A stretch of 64,000 nt of DNA, from contig NZ_QNFY01000002.1 in the NCBI RefSeq assembly GCF_003290185.1, positions 186,001 to 250,000 of the forward strand. Direction: 5' to 3'. A model generated the notes under the pieces. It did no database searches and was not told where the DNA came from. It worked only from the letters and a program-made list of their open reading frames with translations. The translations under genes and the position numbers were made by a program. This DNA is from Chryseobacterium lathyri (lineage in GTDB: Bacteria > Bacteroidota > Bacteroidia > Flavobacteriales > Weeksellaceae). Positions 18,113-26,611 of this stretch are shown here, piece by piece (positions within the stretch are counted from its first letter, which is position 1; each line of letters starts with the position of its first letter).

Positions 18113-18762
18113 CATAAGTTTATTTTTCCTCTATGCATAAATCCAAGCTTTTCATAAAGCATTTTAGCTCCGGTATTGCTTTCTGCAACATGCAGGAAAG
18201 GTGTTTTTCCATCTTCAAAGATCTTTCCGGAAACAAAAGTGACCAGCTGTTTGGCCAAACCTTTTCCCAGATGATCCGTATCTGTAATCACAGCGCTTAC
18301 CTCCGTCATATCATTCATCTGCATCCTTTCGCCCGTTACAGCAACCAATTGATCATCTTTAAAAATTCCAAAATAGCGCCCTAATTCAGGGGTTCTTGCT
18401 TTAAAGTAATAAGGATAGAATTTCATTACAAATGCCAGAAGCTCGCCATAATGATCTTCTTTCAGTTCAATAATTTCCTCAGTCAGATCACTCTGAATGG
18501 GATTTTCCAGAACATATTGATCACAGACAAGTTGCGACAGATCCGTTTTTAAGTTTCCCAGATCAGGGCGGGTCCCGAAAATAAGAAAATCATCACAAAT
18601 CTTTGCATATTCTGTAATGTCTTCTGCTGTTGAAATCTCTGCTGCGCCACCAAAAGAGGCTACTTCAGGGTTGTAAAATTTCGTATCCCCAAAATTAAAG
18701 CAGAACTTTTCGTGATATTCATTAAGTGAATGATAAACAGGATTGTCTAGCTTGCCGTACAT
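18097..18762 (-). CDS. GNAT family N-acetyltransferase
   Basis: A predicted acetyl-CoA-dependent acyltransferase of 221 residues. The N-terminal 100 residues are divergent. The C-terminal half is a FR47-like GNAT fold: VSAVITDTDHLGKGLAKQLVTFVSGKI (residues 150-176) carries the acetyl-CoA pyrophosphate loop, and LHVAESNTGAKMLYEKLGFMHRGKINLW is the canonical end. The start codon overlaps the surE stop by one base (TGATG), so the two are translationally coupled. The substrate is unknown. Confidence 0.85.
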   Translation of the reverse strand: MYGKLDNPVYHSLNEYHEKFCFNFGDTKFYNPEVASFGGAAEISTAEDITEYAKICDDFLIFGTRPDLGNLKTDLSQLVCDQYVLENPIQSDLTEEIIELKEDHYGELLAFVMKFYPYYFKARTPELGRYFGIFKDDQLVAVTGERMQMNDMTEVSAVITDTDHLGKGLAKQLVTFVSGKIFEDGKTPFLHVAESNTGAKMLYEKLGFMHRGKINLWGVKR

Positions 18763-19532
18763 CAGTTGAAATTCATTACTTCTTCAAGGGTTTTCATGTA
18801 TTCATAAGCCGTAAGGTCGAACTTTACAGGAACAATTGAAATATATCCGTTGGCCAATGCCGTTTCATCAGCATCTTCAGAATCATCCATATTGTTGAAA
18901 TAACCCGTTAACCAGTAATATTTCTTTCCGTGTGGATTCACTCTTTCGTCAAAGCTTTCTTCCCATTTGGCGTTGGCCTGTTTGCAGACCTTTATGCCTT
19001 TTATTTCTCCTGCAGTTAATTTCGGGATGTTGACGTTCAGTACAATTCCTCTTGGCATTGGGTTTTCAAGAGTTCTTCTTACAATATTCTGAATATATTC
19101 TTTAGCCTGGGTAAAATCAGCTTCCCAGCTGAAATCAAGAAGGGAGAATCCAATAGCCGGAATACCTTCCACACCTGCTTCTACAGCGGCGGACATCGTT
19201 CCGGAATAGATCACATTGATCGAAGAATTGGCGCCATGATTGATTCCTGAAACGACAATATCCGGTCTTCTTGTAAGAATTTTATCAAGAGCCATTTTTA
19301 CACAGTCTACAGGAGTTCCACTACAAGAATAATCTGTTTGTGGCCCTTCAAGTGTTACTTCTTCGTAGCTTAAGGTAGAATTAATTGTAATAGCGTGGCC
19401 TTTTCCACTTTGGGGAGAGTTGGGGGCAACAACAATAACTTCTCCAATTTCGTTCATGAATTGTATAAGGTTTCTGATACCAGGCGCTGTGATTCCGTCA
19501 TCATTAGTTACCAGAATAAGTGGTCTTTCCAT
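18762..19532 (-). CDS. surE: 5'/3'-nucleotidase SurE
   Basis: A metal-dependent phosphatase of nucleoside 5'- and 3'-monophosphates (256 residues). The family motifs are the N-terminal LVTNDDG with two metal-binding aspartates, the SGKGHA loop near residue 40 with the third ligand, and VSGINHGANS near 93 with the fourth. The ATG at 19532 is preferred over one 21 bases further upstream because the protein then begins MERPLILVTNDDG as in the family, and because a -7 promoter element occupies 19551-19558. It is the first gene of a two-gene operon with the GNAT gene. Confidence 0.95.
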   Translation of the reverse strand: MERPLILVTNDDGITAPGIRNLIQFMNEIGEVIVVAPNSPQSGKGHAITINSTLSYEEVTLEGPQTDYSCSGTPVDCVKMALDKILTRRPDIVVSGINHGANSSINVIYSGTMSAAVEAGVEGIPAIGFSLLDFSWEADFTQAKEYIQNIVRRTLENPMPRGIVLNVNIPKLTAGEIKGIKVCKQANAKWEESFDERVNPHGKKYYWLTGYFNNMDDSEDADETALANGYISIVPVKFDLTAYEYMKTLEEVMNFN

Positions 19533-19550
19533 AAAAAAATTAAATTTTAA

Positions 19551-19558
19551 CAAAAATA
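19551..19558 (-). promoter_or_regulatory. Bacteroidota -7 element upstream of surE
   Basis: On the minus strand it reads TATTTTTG, matching TAnnTTTG, and lies 18 nt before the chosen surE ATG. No clear -33 element is seen. It supports the downstream start. Confidence 0.5.
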
Positions 19559-19677
19559 CTCAAAACTATCCGATAATTATAAATAAGGTATTAAATTTGA
19601 TAGTTTGTAACAGCGAATTAATTGCTGCTACTAATTGTAGTACATATTTTAAAAAAATTAATAAATAAAGACAGTTT

Positions 19678-21807
19678 ATGTGGAAAAATTTCAAACTGAA
19701 TAAATTTTTACTCCTAATTCCATTGACAAGTCTAATGTTTTGTTTCAACTCGCCAAAGAATGACGATGAAAAGATGCAGACGATTATGGTGAGCGTAAAG
19801 AATACCCTTTCTTATTTACATTACAGCCCGAAACCCATCAATGATGCCTATTCCAAGGACGTTTATAAACACTATTTCGAACTGGTAGACCCTGCTAAAA
19901 GATATTTTCTGCAGTCTGATATGGACGAATTCAGCAAGCATGAAGCAAAGCTGGACGATTATATCAGCCAGGGCGACCTGATATTCTACAAACTTACCAT
20001 CGACAGACTTTATCAGAGAGTGGATGAAATAGATAAGATTACTCAGGATATCTTCAGCAAGCCGATTAATCTTCAGGAAGATGAATCATTGACTCTTGAA
20101 CCTAAGCTTAAGAAAGTACCTGTCAACAAACAGGAACAGTATAACGAGTGGAGAAAGTATATCAAATACAATATCCTTCAGGAGATTGAGTCTATGAACA
20201 GTAAAGAAGAAGCTCAGAAAGAGAAGAAAGACTCTGTTCAGAAGTACAAGCTGAAAGATACCATCAAATATCAGCCGCTTAATCAGGATCAGAAAATCAA
20301 AAAAGCGACTGATGAAGTGAAAGATCTTGTAAAAGATACCTTCACCAGATTCAAAAAGAGAAAGAAAATGGATTGGTTTACCGTGTATATGAATGCATAT
20401 ACTGAAGTATTCGATCCGCATACCAATTACTATTCTCCAAAAGATAAAGAAGATTTTGATACCCAGTTCACCGGAAAAGTGATCGGTATCGGAGCTCTTA
20501 TCCAGGAGAAAAAAGGGAATCTTTTCCTTGGTGCTTTAACGATTGGTGCACCGGCCTGGAAGTCCAAGCAACTTTCAGAAGGTGACAAGATCCTGAAAGT
20601 AAAATCTAAACCGAAAGAAGATGCGGTAAATGTAGTGGGAATGCTTTCTGATGAAGCCGTAAGACTCATCAGGGGTGAAAAAGGAACGCCGGTAACACTG
20701 ACGGTTCAGAAAAAAGACGGAACGATTAAGGACGTAACGATGATCCGTGAAGAAGTAGCTATTGAAGATACATTCGCAAGAAGTATCGTAGTGAATTCTC
20801 CAAACGGAAAGAAATATGGATTCATTAACCTTCCAAGCTTTAATGCTGATTTTGAGGATGCTAAAGGAAGAAATGCTTCTGACGACATCAAAAATGAGAT
20901 CCTCAAGCTTAAACAGCAGAACATTGAAGGAATCGTTCTTGATCTTAGAAACAACGGCGGCGGATCATTAACTGAAGTAGGAGATATCATGGGACTTTTC
21001 ATGGATGCAGGACCATACGTACAGGTGAAAGACGGAAACGGAAAAATCCAGACCTTAAAGAACAAAAACGAAACTCCAATCTGGACGGGTCCGTTAGTGA
21101 TCATGCAGAACGAACTTTCCGCTTCGGCTTCTGAGATTCTGGCCGGTGTAATGCAGGACTACGGAAGAGCAATGATCATTGGTTCTCCGCAGTCTTTCGG
21201 AAAAGGAACAGTACAGACTTTTGTAGACCTGAACAGATTCCTGAATACAGAAGATGATTTCGGATCTTTGAAACTGACCATCCAGAAATTCTACAGAATC
21301 ACAGGAGAATCTACCCAGAGAAAAGGAATTGTTTCCGATATCCAGATGAAAGACTTCTTTACTTATGCTGAGGTAGGAGAGCGATATGATGATTATGCTT
21401 TGGCCTGGGATAAAATTCCAGGGACTAATTTCCAGAAACTGAATTATTTCAATATTCAGGCTCTTGAAAAAGCAAGTGCAGACAGAATGGCTAAAAACAG
21501 CAACTACCAGTTATTGCTTGAATCTGCCCAATGGAGAGAAAAGCTGGATAAAGAAGAAAATATCACGCTTAATATCAACAAATTCAATGAACTGATGAAG
21601 CAGAGAAAAGCTCAGATCGAGAAATTCAAGGCTTTAAGCAAGTTTGAGAATGGTCTTAAATTCATGATGTATCCTTCTGAAATAGAAAGAGAGAAAAAAG
21701 ACGAAGCATTCAAGAAAAAATCTGAAATGTGGATCAAAAATCTGAAAAAAGACCCATACTTACAGGAAGCAATGAATATCGTTTCCGATATGGGAGCTAA
21801 ATCATAA
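19678..21807 (+). CDS. prc: Carboxy-terminal processing (tail-specific) protease, S41 family
   Basis: A periplasmic protease that trims or degrades envelope proteins from the C-terminus. The 709 residues fit the long Prc/Tsp type. They comprise a hydrophobic export signal (residues 8-25), an N-terminal helical domain to about 240, a PDZ domain around 250-350 (GIGALIQEKKGNLFLGALTIG and following) and the S41 core. The catalytic serine is in NELSASASEILAG and the lysine in SFGKGTVQTF about 25 residues later. A basic helical tail follows. The signal has Cys after LMF, a poor lipobox, so lipidation is unlikely. The gene is single, closed by a strong terminator. Confidence 0.93.
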   Translation: MWKNFKLNKFLLLIPLTSLMFCFNSPKNDDEKMQTIMVSVKNTLSYLHYSPKPINDAYSKDVYKHYFELVDPAKRYFLQSDMDEFSKHEAKLDDYISQGDLIFYKLTIDRLYQRVDEIDKITQDIFSKPINLQEDESLTLEPKLKKVPVNKQEQYNEWRKYIKYNILQEIESMNSKEEAQKEKKDSVQKYKLKDTIKYQPLNQDQKIKKATDEVKDLVKDTFTRFKKRKKMDWFTVYMNAYTEVFDPHTNYYSPKDKEDFDTQFTGKVIGIGALIQEKKGNLFLGALTIGAPAWKSKQLSEGDKILKVKSKPKEDAVNVVGMLSDEAVRLIRGEKGTPVTLTVQKKDGTIKDVTMIREEVAIEDTFARSIVVNSPNGKKYGFINLPSFNADFEDAKGRNASDDIKNEILKLKQQNIEGIVLDLRNNGGGSLTEVGDIMGLFMDAGPYVQVKDGNGKIQTLKNKNETPIWTGPLVIMQNELSASASEILAGVMQDYGRAMIIGSPQSFGKGTVQTFVDLNRFLNTEDDFGSLKLTIQKFYRITGESTQRKGIVSDIQMKDFFTYAEVGERYDDYALAWDKIPGTNFQKLNYFNIQALEKASADRMAKNSNYQLLLESAQWREKLDKEENITLNINKFNELMKQRKAQIEKFKALSKFENGLKFMMYPSEIEREKKDEAFKKKSEMWIKNLKKDPYLQEAMNIVSDMGAKS

Positions 21808-21811
21808 AAAC

Positions 21812-21846
21812 AAAAAAACCGCTGATGAAGATCAGCGGTTTTTTTA
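21812..21846. terminator. Bidirectional terminator between prc and sodC
   Basis: A perfect stem pairs 21812-21826 with 21831-21845 around the tetraloop GAAG. The core is ACCGCTGAT, with an A run on one side and a T run on the other, so it serves both convergent genes. Confidence 0.9.
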
Positions 21847-21859
21847 TGGCAATAAAAGA

Positions 21860-22363
21860 TTATTTAATTTCTACGCATCCCACTCTTCCTCCTGCATTTC
21901 CGGTAGGCTGAGTATGGAAATCGTCTGCAGCAGCATGTACAATAAGCCCTTTTCCGATGATATTTTTAGACTCATCCGTACAACCCAGACACCATTTGTT
22001 TGTTTTGAAAGTAAGGACAGCTTTTCCGCTTGCATCAGCAGTAAGGTTTCCTATATCTCCCATGTGGAAATGCTCGGCACCCCATTTTCCATGGTCGTCT
22101 TTAGCAGGATTCCAGTGTCCACCTGTAGAAGTTCCATCGGCTGCAGAACAGTCGCCTTTTTCGTGAATGTGTACTGCATGAATACCTGGAGTAAGATTTG
22201 TAACCTCAAGTTTCATGGTCACTTCTTCTCCTTTCTGGGTGAACTTTGCCGTTCCACCCGTCTGTGTTCCGCTCTTAGCGTTAACGGCATACGTTTTTGT
22301 AGTGCAGCATGAAGCTGCTAAAAATGCACACCCCGCCAGTAATGCTAATGTTTGTCCTTTCAT
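21860..22363 (-). CDS. sodC: Cu/Zn superoxide dismutase, lipoprotein form
   Basis: A periplasmic or outer-membrane-anchored enzyme dismutating superoxide. Copper and zinc ligands are visible in HVHEKGDC, HWNP, HFHMGDIGN and the C-terminal VHAAADDFHTQPTGNAGGR. The arginine guiding the anion is in that last motif. The start at 22363 is chosen because it gives a regular lipoprotein signal (MKGQTLALLAGCAFLAASC, lipobox LAASC). The longer reading would put 15 residues before it. The mature protein follows a short linker. It stands alone and converges with prc. Confidence 0.95.
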   Translation of the reverse strand: MKGQTLALLAGCAFLAASCCTTKTYAVNAKSGTQTGGTAKFTQKGEEVTMKLEVTNLTPGIHAVHIHEKGDCSAADGTSTGGHWNPAKDDHGKWGAEHFHMGDIGNLTADASGKAVLTFKTNKWCLGCTDESKNIIGKGLIVHAAADDFHTQPTGNAGGRVGCVEIK

Positions 22364-22511
22364 TTTTAAATGATTTAAAGTGATTTTAACGATAAATTTA
22401 TAAAACATTTTCCGAAAGACTTTATGATTTCAGTCCTTTTTTCAAAAACAGCAATATATGACAAGTAAAATTCGGTTCATCTTAATACCTTTACCTGTCA
22501 GTATTGGTTAA

Positions 22512-23414
22512 ATGGAAGAACATAAAAAAAGAATCATTAAAGCAATAAAATACATAGACAGCAACCTTGATGCTGATCTTTCTCTGGAAAAAATTGCAGA
22601 AATAGCTACGTATTCCTCCTTCCATTTCCACAGGATATTTAAGCTTACTACAGGTGAAACCCTCCAGAACTATATTATCAGGAAGAAAATAGAAAAAAGT
22701 GCCCTTTATCTGGCTGTAAAGAAAGAAATACAACTTAAAGATATCTACCTTGATCTCGGATTCTCCAATCATTCTGTTTTCAGCAAGACCTTTAAAAAAT
22801 ACTACGGAATAGCTCCGTCCTCTTTTAGAAATTCTGCCCCGGAAACTTTTCACAAGATTTTACAGATACAAAGCAAGAACGGACAAGTTGATACGGTTTT
22901 CAGCCAATACATTTGCACTATAGAAAACCTGTTAAACTGGACAAAAATGAATTTAAAAATCGAAATAAAACAATTGCCGGAAATGGATCTGGCTGCAGTA
23001 ATGAGCTTAGGAATTGCCAATGTGGAACCTTCTTATAATACACTCATAGAGTGGGCGAAAAAGAAACAGTTATTTCCCCGGGAGAATGTCAAAATGATCT
23101 CCGTTTACCATGACAGTTTCAAAGTAACACCGCCGGATAAAGTAAGAATCCATGCGGGTATGCTTTTGGATGAAAAGCTAGAGAAACAGGAAGGGCTGGT
23201 ATTTTCAGAAACCATAGATGCCGGAAAGTTTATTGTAGGAAGTGGAGAAGTTACCCTTCAGGACTTTGAACAATGCTGGGTATCCCTGTTTTTATGGATG
23301 AATGAGCATCATTATACCATGAGAAAAGCTTTTCCTTTTGAGATCTATCATTCCAATTTCAAAGAACATCCGGAGGGCAAAATGGCCGTGGATTTCTGCA
23401 TCCCGGTCCATTAA
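22512..23414 (+). CDS. AraC-family regulator with GyrI-like effector domain
   Basis: A 300-residue transcription factor. Residues 8-105 hold the two helix-turn-helix units of AraC (LSLEKIAEIATYSSFHFHRIFK and IYLDLGFSNHSVFSKTFKKYYGIAPSSFR with the usual C-terminal arginine). Residues 145-300 form a GyrI-like small-molecule binding domain (KIEIKQLPEMDLAAVMSLG to the end). This is the Rob/SoxS-like order DNA-binding first, sensor second. It sits 92 bases upstream of the TonB-dependent receptor on the same strand, so local control of the receptor is plausible but not shown. Confidence 0.9.
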   Translation: MEEHKKRIIKAIKYIDSNLDADLSLEKIAEIATYSSFHFHRIFKLTTGETLQNYIIRKKIEKSALYLAVKKEIQLKDIYLDLGFSNHSVFSKTFKKYYGIAPSSFRNSAPETFHKILQIQSKNGQVDTVFSQYICTIENLLNWTKMNLKIEIKQLPEMDLAAVMSLGIANVEPSYNTLIEWAKKKQLFPRENVKMISVYHDSFKVTPPDKVRIHAGMLLDEKLEKQEGLVFSETIDAGKFIVGSGEVTLQDFEQCWVSLFLWMNEHHYTMRKAFPFEIYHSNFKEHPEGKMAVDFCIPVH

Positions 23415-23435
23415 TTTCCCATTCAGAAGCCAAAG

Positions 23436-23473
23436 TATGCCTTTCAGTAAAATTTATTTTAAAGAAAGGCATA
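23436..23473. promoter_or_regulatory. Inverted repeat and shared motif in the receptor promoter
   Basis: TATGCCTTTC (23436-23445) and its exact reverse complement (23464-23473) are separated by 18 bases. A TATTTTTG -7 element follows at 23482-23489. The left arm is part of a 15-mer, TGCCTTTCAGTAAAA (23438-23452), that recurs exactly at 26544-26558 upstream of the sensor kinase. It is a candidate operator for the AraC regulator or the LytTR regulator. Confidence 0.5.
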
Positions 23474-23506
23474 TTCCGTATTATTTTTGATCCGAAAATT
23501 AACCCC

Positions 23507-25750
23507 ATGAAAACACAAGAAAACAAACTTTTACTGCTGATTGCTTTTCTATCCTTTATCGCAGGATATTCACAGGTCAGGATCTCAGGAAAAGTTACTT
23601 TCAAAAGTAAAGGCATTAGCGAAATCAATGTCACATTAAAAGACACCTATGATGGTGCCACTACAGATGCTCAAGGGAATTTTTCCTTTGAAACTTCGGA
23701 AAAAGGAAATCATATCCTGACGTTTACCCATCCGAAGTATCAGGAAGTAGAAAAAGCTGTTGTCATTGATAACCAGGATATTTCAGTCAATGCAGAGCTT
23801 AAAGAGCAGATCAGTGAGATTGATGCTGTAGTGGTTTCTGCAGGTTCTATTGAAGCCAGCGATAAAAAGAGGGCCACGGCCTTGTTGACACCTATTGATA
23901 TTTATACTACGGCAGGAGCAGACGGACAGATTTCTTCGGCTTTAAATTACCTCCCGGGTGTTCAGAAGGTCGGGGAAACAGAGGGACTTTTCATCAGGGG
24001 AGGTACAGGAACAGAATCCAAGATCTTTATGGATGGAAGTCTGATCAATAATTATTTCTCCAGCTCAGTTCCGGGAATTGCAGGAAGGGATCGTTTCAAT
24101 ACCTCTCTTTTTAAAGGAAATGTTTTTTCTAGCGGCGGGTATTCTGCATTATATGGTCAAGCACTTTCAGGAGCTCTGATGCTTGAAAGTGTGGATCTTC
24201 CGGATCAAAGCTCTTATGATTTTGGGGTATCACCCATCTTTCTGAGTGCAGGATTTCAGAAACTGGGAGAAGATAAAAACCATTCTTTCGGGGCAACTTT
24301 AGGTTATTCGCTTTTAAGTGTTATGCAGAAAGTTTTTAATTTTAATACAGATTTCATTGATGCTCCCCAGGGCTTAAACGGTGATTTTAATTTTAGAATC
24401 AAAACAAAATCAGGCGGATTCCTGAAATATTACGGAATGTATGACTCCAATAAAATGGGTGTGAGAACTGAAAGCCTGGAACCGGAATACGATTTTGCAC
24501 TGGTAAGACTTAAAGGGAAAAATACCTACCATAACCTGTCTTTTAAACAGAAATTCGGGAAATATCTTCTGAATGCCGGAACCTCTTATTCCTACAACAG
24601 ATCCGATCTTCATTTTTCTACGGAAACCAATAATTCAGAATCAGGCAGATCCGAGCTTTTAACAGACGGAAATTACATCAACTTTAAAGCAGTTCTTGAA
24701 AGAAAGATCAATAAAATCAGTGCAGTGAGAGCCGGTTTTGAATTGAATAATACAAGTGAGAACCTGAACTTTGGAGAAGTACAGAAAAATTATAAAGACC
24801 TTATATCCGCTGCTTTTGCAGAAACAGACCTTGGATTCAGCAATGCACTGTCTGCAAAAATAGGGGTGAGGGCTGAAAACTCTTCTTATTTAGGGAAAAG
24901 CAATGTTGCACCACGCTTCGCATTGGCTTACCGCCTGGCAAAAGACTGGACGACCTCCTTTGCCTATGGATTATTCTACCAGAATCCCGAGAGTAAATAT
25001 ATCAACTGGCCTGCAGATCTTGATTTTCAGAAATCCCAGCATTATATTTTCCAGGTTCAGAGAGCATCAGACGGCAGAAGCCTTCGTTTTGAGGCCTTTT
25101 ACAAGAAATATGACCAGCTGATTAAAACATTTAATATCACGCCGGACAAAGAACAGAACCAGCAGGTACAGACCGCTTTGAATAATAACGGCTATGGCTA
25201 CGCAAAAGGTCTTGAGCTGTTCTGGAGAGATAAAAAAACCTTTGAAAACATAGACTACTGGATCAGCTACTCATTCCTGGATTCAAAAAGAGACTTTATC
25301 AACTATCCTGTGAGCCTGAAACCGAATTTTGCTTCTGCACACACCCTTTCTGCTGTAGCTAAAAGATTTATCCCGGAATGGAAGCTGGGTGTCAATCTAT
25401 CCTATACCTATTCCAAAGGCCGTCCTTATTATGATATTGCAGCGAAAGATGAAAACGGAAACATGATCAATTATATCAGAAACGAAGGAAAGCTGAAAGA
25501 CTACAATGCCTTAAACATCAGCTTTAATTATCTTCCGAATCTTGGAAAAAAAGATGCTAAAGCCTTCACTGTATTTGTATTGAGCGTTTCCAATGTTCTG
25601 GGTTCTAAAAATGTTTATGGGTACAATTTCTCAGTGGATGGTACCAGGAGCTCATCAGTAGTCCCGCCGGTCAATACCTTTGTGTTTGTGGGAGCTTTCA
25701 TCAGTTTTGGAGTGGACAGAACGCAGGACGCGATTAATAATAATTTATAA
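23507..25750 (+). CDS. TonB-dependent outer-membrane receptor
   Basis: An outer-membrane active transporter of 747 residues for an unknown ligand. The signal peptide is residues 1-22 (ending AGYSQ). A CarboxypepD-regulatory-like beta-sandwich spans about 25-105. The plug domain is about 115-225, with IRGGTGTESKIFMDG and GYSALYGQALSGALMLES. The rest is a barrel with alternating aromatic strands. There is no SusD partner, so it is not a typical glycan pair. A secreted helical protein follows at 25833. Energy would come from the ExbB/ExbD/TonB genes at 53-55 kb or a similar set. Confidence 0.9.
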   Translation: MKTQENKLLLLIAFLSFIAGYSQVRISGKVTFKSKGISEINVTLKDTYDGATTDAQGNFSFETSEKGNHILTFTHPKYQEVEKAVVIDNQDISVNAELKEQISEIDAVVVSAGSIEASDKKRATALLTPIDIYTTAGADGQISSALNYLPGVQKVGETEGLFIRGGTGTESKIFMDGSLINNYFSSSVPGIAGRDRFNTSLFKGNVFSSGGYSALYGQALSGALMLESVDLPDQSSYDFGVSPIFLSAGFQKLGEDKNHSFGATLGYSLLSVMQKVFNFNTDFIDAPQGLNGDFNFRIKTKSGGFLKYYGMYDSNKMGVRTESLEPEYDFALVRLKGKNTYHNLSFKQKFGKYLLNAGTSYSYNRSDLHFSTETNNSESGRSELLTDGNYINFKAVLERKINKISAVRAGFELNNTSENLNFGEVQKNYKDLISAAFAETDLGFSNALSAKIGVRAENSSYLGKSNVAPRFALAYRLAKDWTTSFAYGLFYQNPESKYINWPADLDFQKSQHYIFQVQRASDGRSLRFEAFYKKYDQLIKTFNITPDKEQNQQVQTALNNNGYGYAKGLELFWRDKKTFENIDYWISYSFLDSKRDFINYPVSLKPNFASAHTLSAVAKRFIPEWKLGVNLSYTYSKGRPYYDIAAKDENGNMINYIRNEGKLKDYNALNISFNYLPNLGKKDAKAFTVFVLSVSNVLGSKNVYGYNFSVDGTRSSSVVPPVNTFVFVGAFISFGVDRTQDAINNNL

Positions 25751-25832
25751 AATAACAACACCGGATATTATAATGATTACAAAATACATAACTTCGGAAA
25801 TACAATTAACTAACTTTTAAAAAATTGATATA

Positions 25833-26483
25833 ATGAAAAAATACCTATTAAGTTTTGCTTTAGCTTTTATAAGCTTAACCGCTTTTGCACAGGCAGATTA
25901 TGAAAAAATAATGGCTGAAAAGATCGCGAAAACAGAAACATGTAAAACACCCGAGGAGTTCCAGACTCTGACTAATGATTTCCAGAGAATCGGGAGCAAG
26001 GAGAGCTCAAAATGGCTTCCACCGTACTATGCAGCATTCTCCCAGATTCAAAAGGGAAGGCTGATGATGAGAAACGGAAATATGCAGGAGCTGGATGAAA
26101 CAGCAGCTCAGGCTGATAATTATCTGGCAAGTGCTCAGAATCTTGCCGGAGCAGACAATGCAGAGATCCATTTGCTGAGAAAAATGGCAGCTTCCCTAAG
26201 AATGATGGTCAACCCGGCTCAGCGTTATATGACAGACGGCGCCAAGGCTACTGAAGAAATGGGGATTGCAGAGAAGCTTGATCCTTCCAACCCAAGGATA
26301 GCTCTAATCAAAGCAGAGGATGTCTATTTTACACCTGAACAGTATGGCGGAAGCAAAACCAAAGGACTGGAGCTGTTTAAAGAAGCCATTGCGAAATTTA
26401 ATGCTTACAAACCCAAAACAGCCTTAGATCCGAATTGGGGCAGGGCAGAAGCCGAATATTTTATCAATATGCCGGCAAAATAA
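25833..26483 (+). CDS. Secreted helical (TPR-like) protein, unknown function
   Basis: A 216-residue protein. The signal peptide MKKYLLSFALAFISLTAFAQ is followed by alpha-helical sequence with TPR-like spacing (QRYMTDGAKATEEMGIAEKLDPSNPRIALIKA around residues 131-162). Two short motifs (LPPYYAAFSQIQKGRL and DPNWGRAEAEYFINMP) look conserved. It lies 82 bases behind the TonB-dependent receptor and before a terminator, so it is probably co-transcribed with the receptor. The function is not known. Confidence 0.75.
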   Translation: MKKYLLSFALAFISLTAFAQADYEKIMAEKIAKTETCKTPEEFQTLTNDFQRIGSKESSKWLPPYYAAFSQIQKGRLMMRNGNMQELDETAAQADNYLASAQNLAGADNAEIHLLRKMAASLRMMVNPAQRYMTDGAKATEEMGIAEKLDPSNPRIALIKAEDVYFTPEQYGGSKTKGLELFKEAIAKFNAYKPKTALDPNWGRAEAEYFINMPAK

Positions 26484-26492
26484 CAAAAAAAG

Positions 26493-26521
26493 AAAGCCTT
26501 CCTGATACGGAAGGTTTTTTT
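26493..26521 (+). terminator. Intrinsic terminator after the receptor operon
   Basis: The stem CCTTCC/GGAAGG (26497-26502 with 26509-26514), extended by GU and AU pairs, has a 6-nt loop and a 7-base T run. Confidence 0.85.
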
Positions 26522-26543
26522 ATTCCATTCGGAAAGGAAAATC

Positions 26544-26558
26544 TGCCTTTCAGTAAAA
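26544..26558 (+). promoter_or_regulatory. 15-mer shared with the receptor promoter
   Basis: TGCCTTTCAGTAAAA is identical to 23438-23452. Here it lies 54 bases before the kinase ATG, with an adjacent GAAAGG (26532-26537) that is complementary to its CCTTTC. It is a candidate regulator-binding site. Confidence 0.45.
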
Positions 26559-26611
26559 AATAATTTTTGATACCTTTATTAAAGACTAATTTTGAGCCAA
26601 GAAAACGGATC

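Noticed and set aside
20706..21104. 132-codon frame antisense to prc
   Set aside because: Shadow of the S41 core. No start signal or homologous motif was seen.
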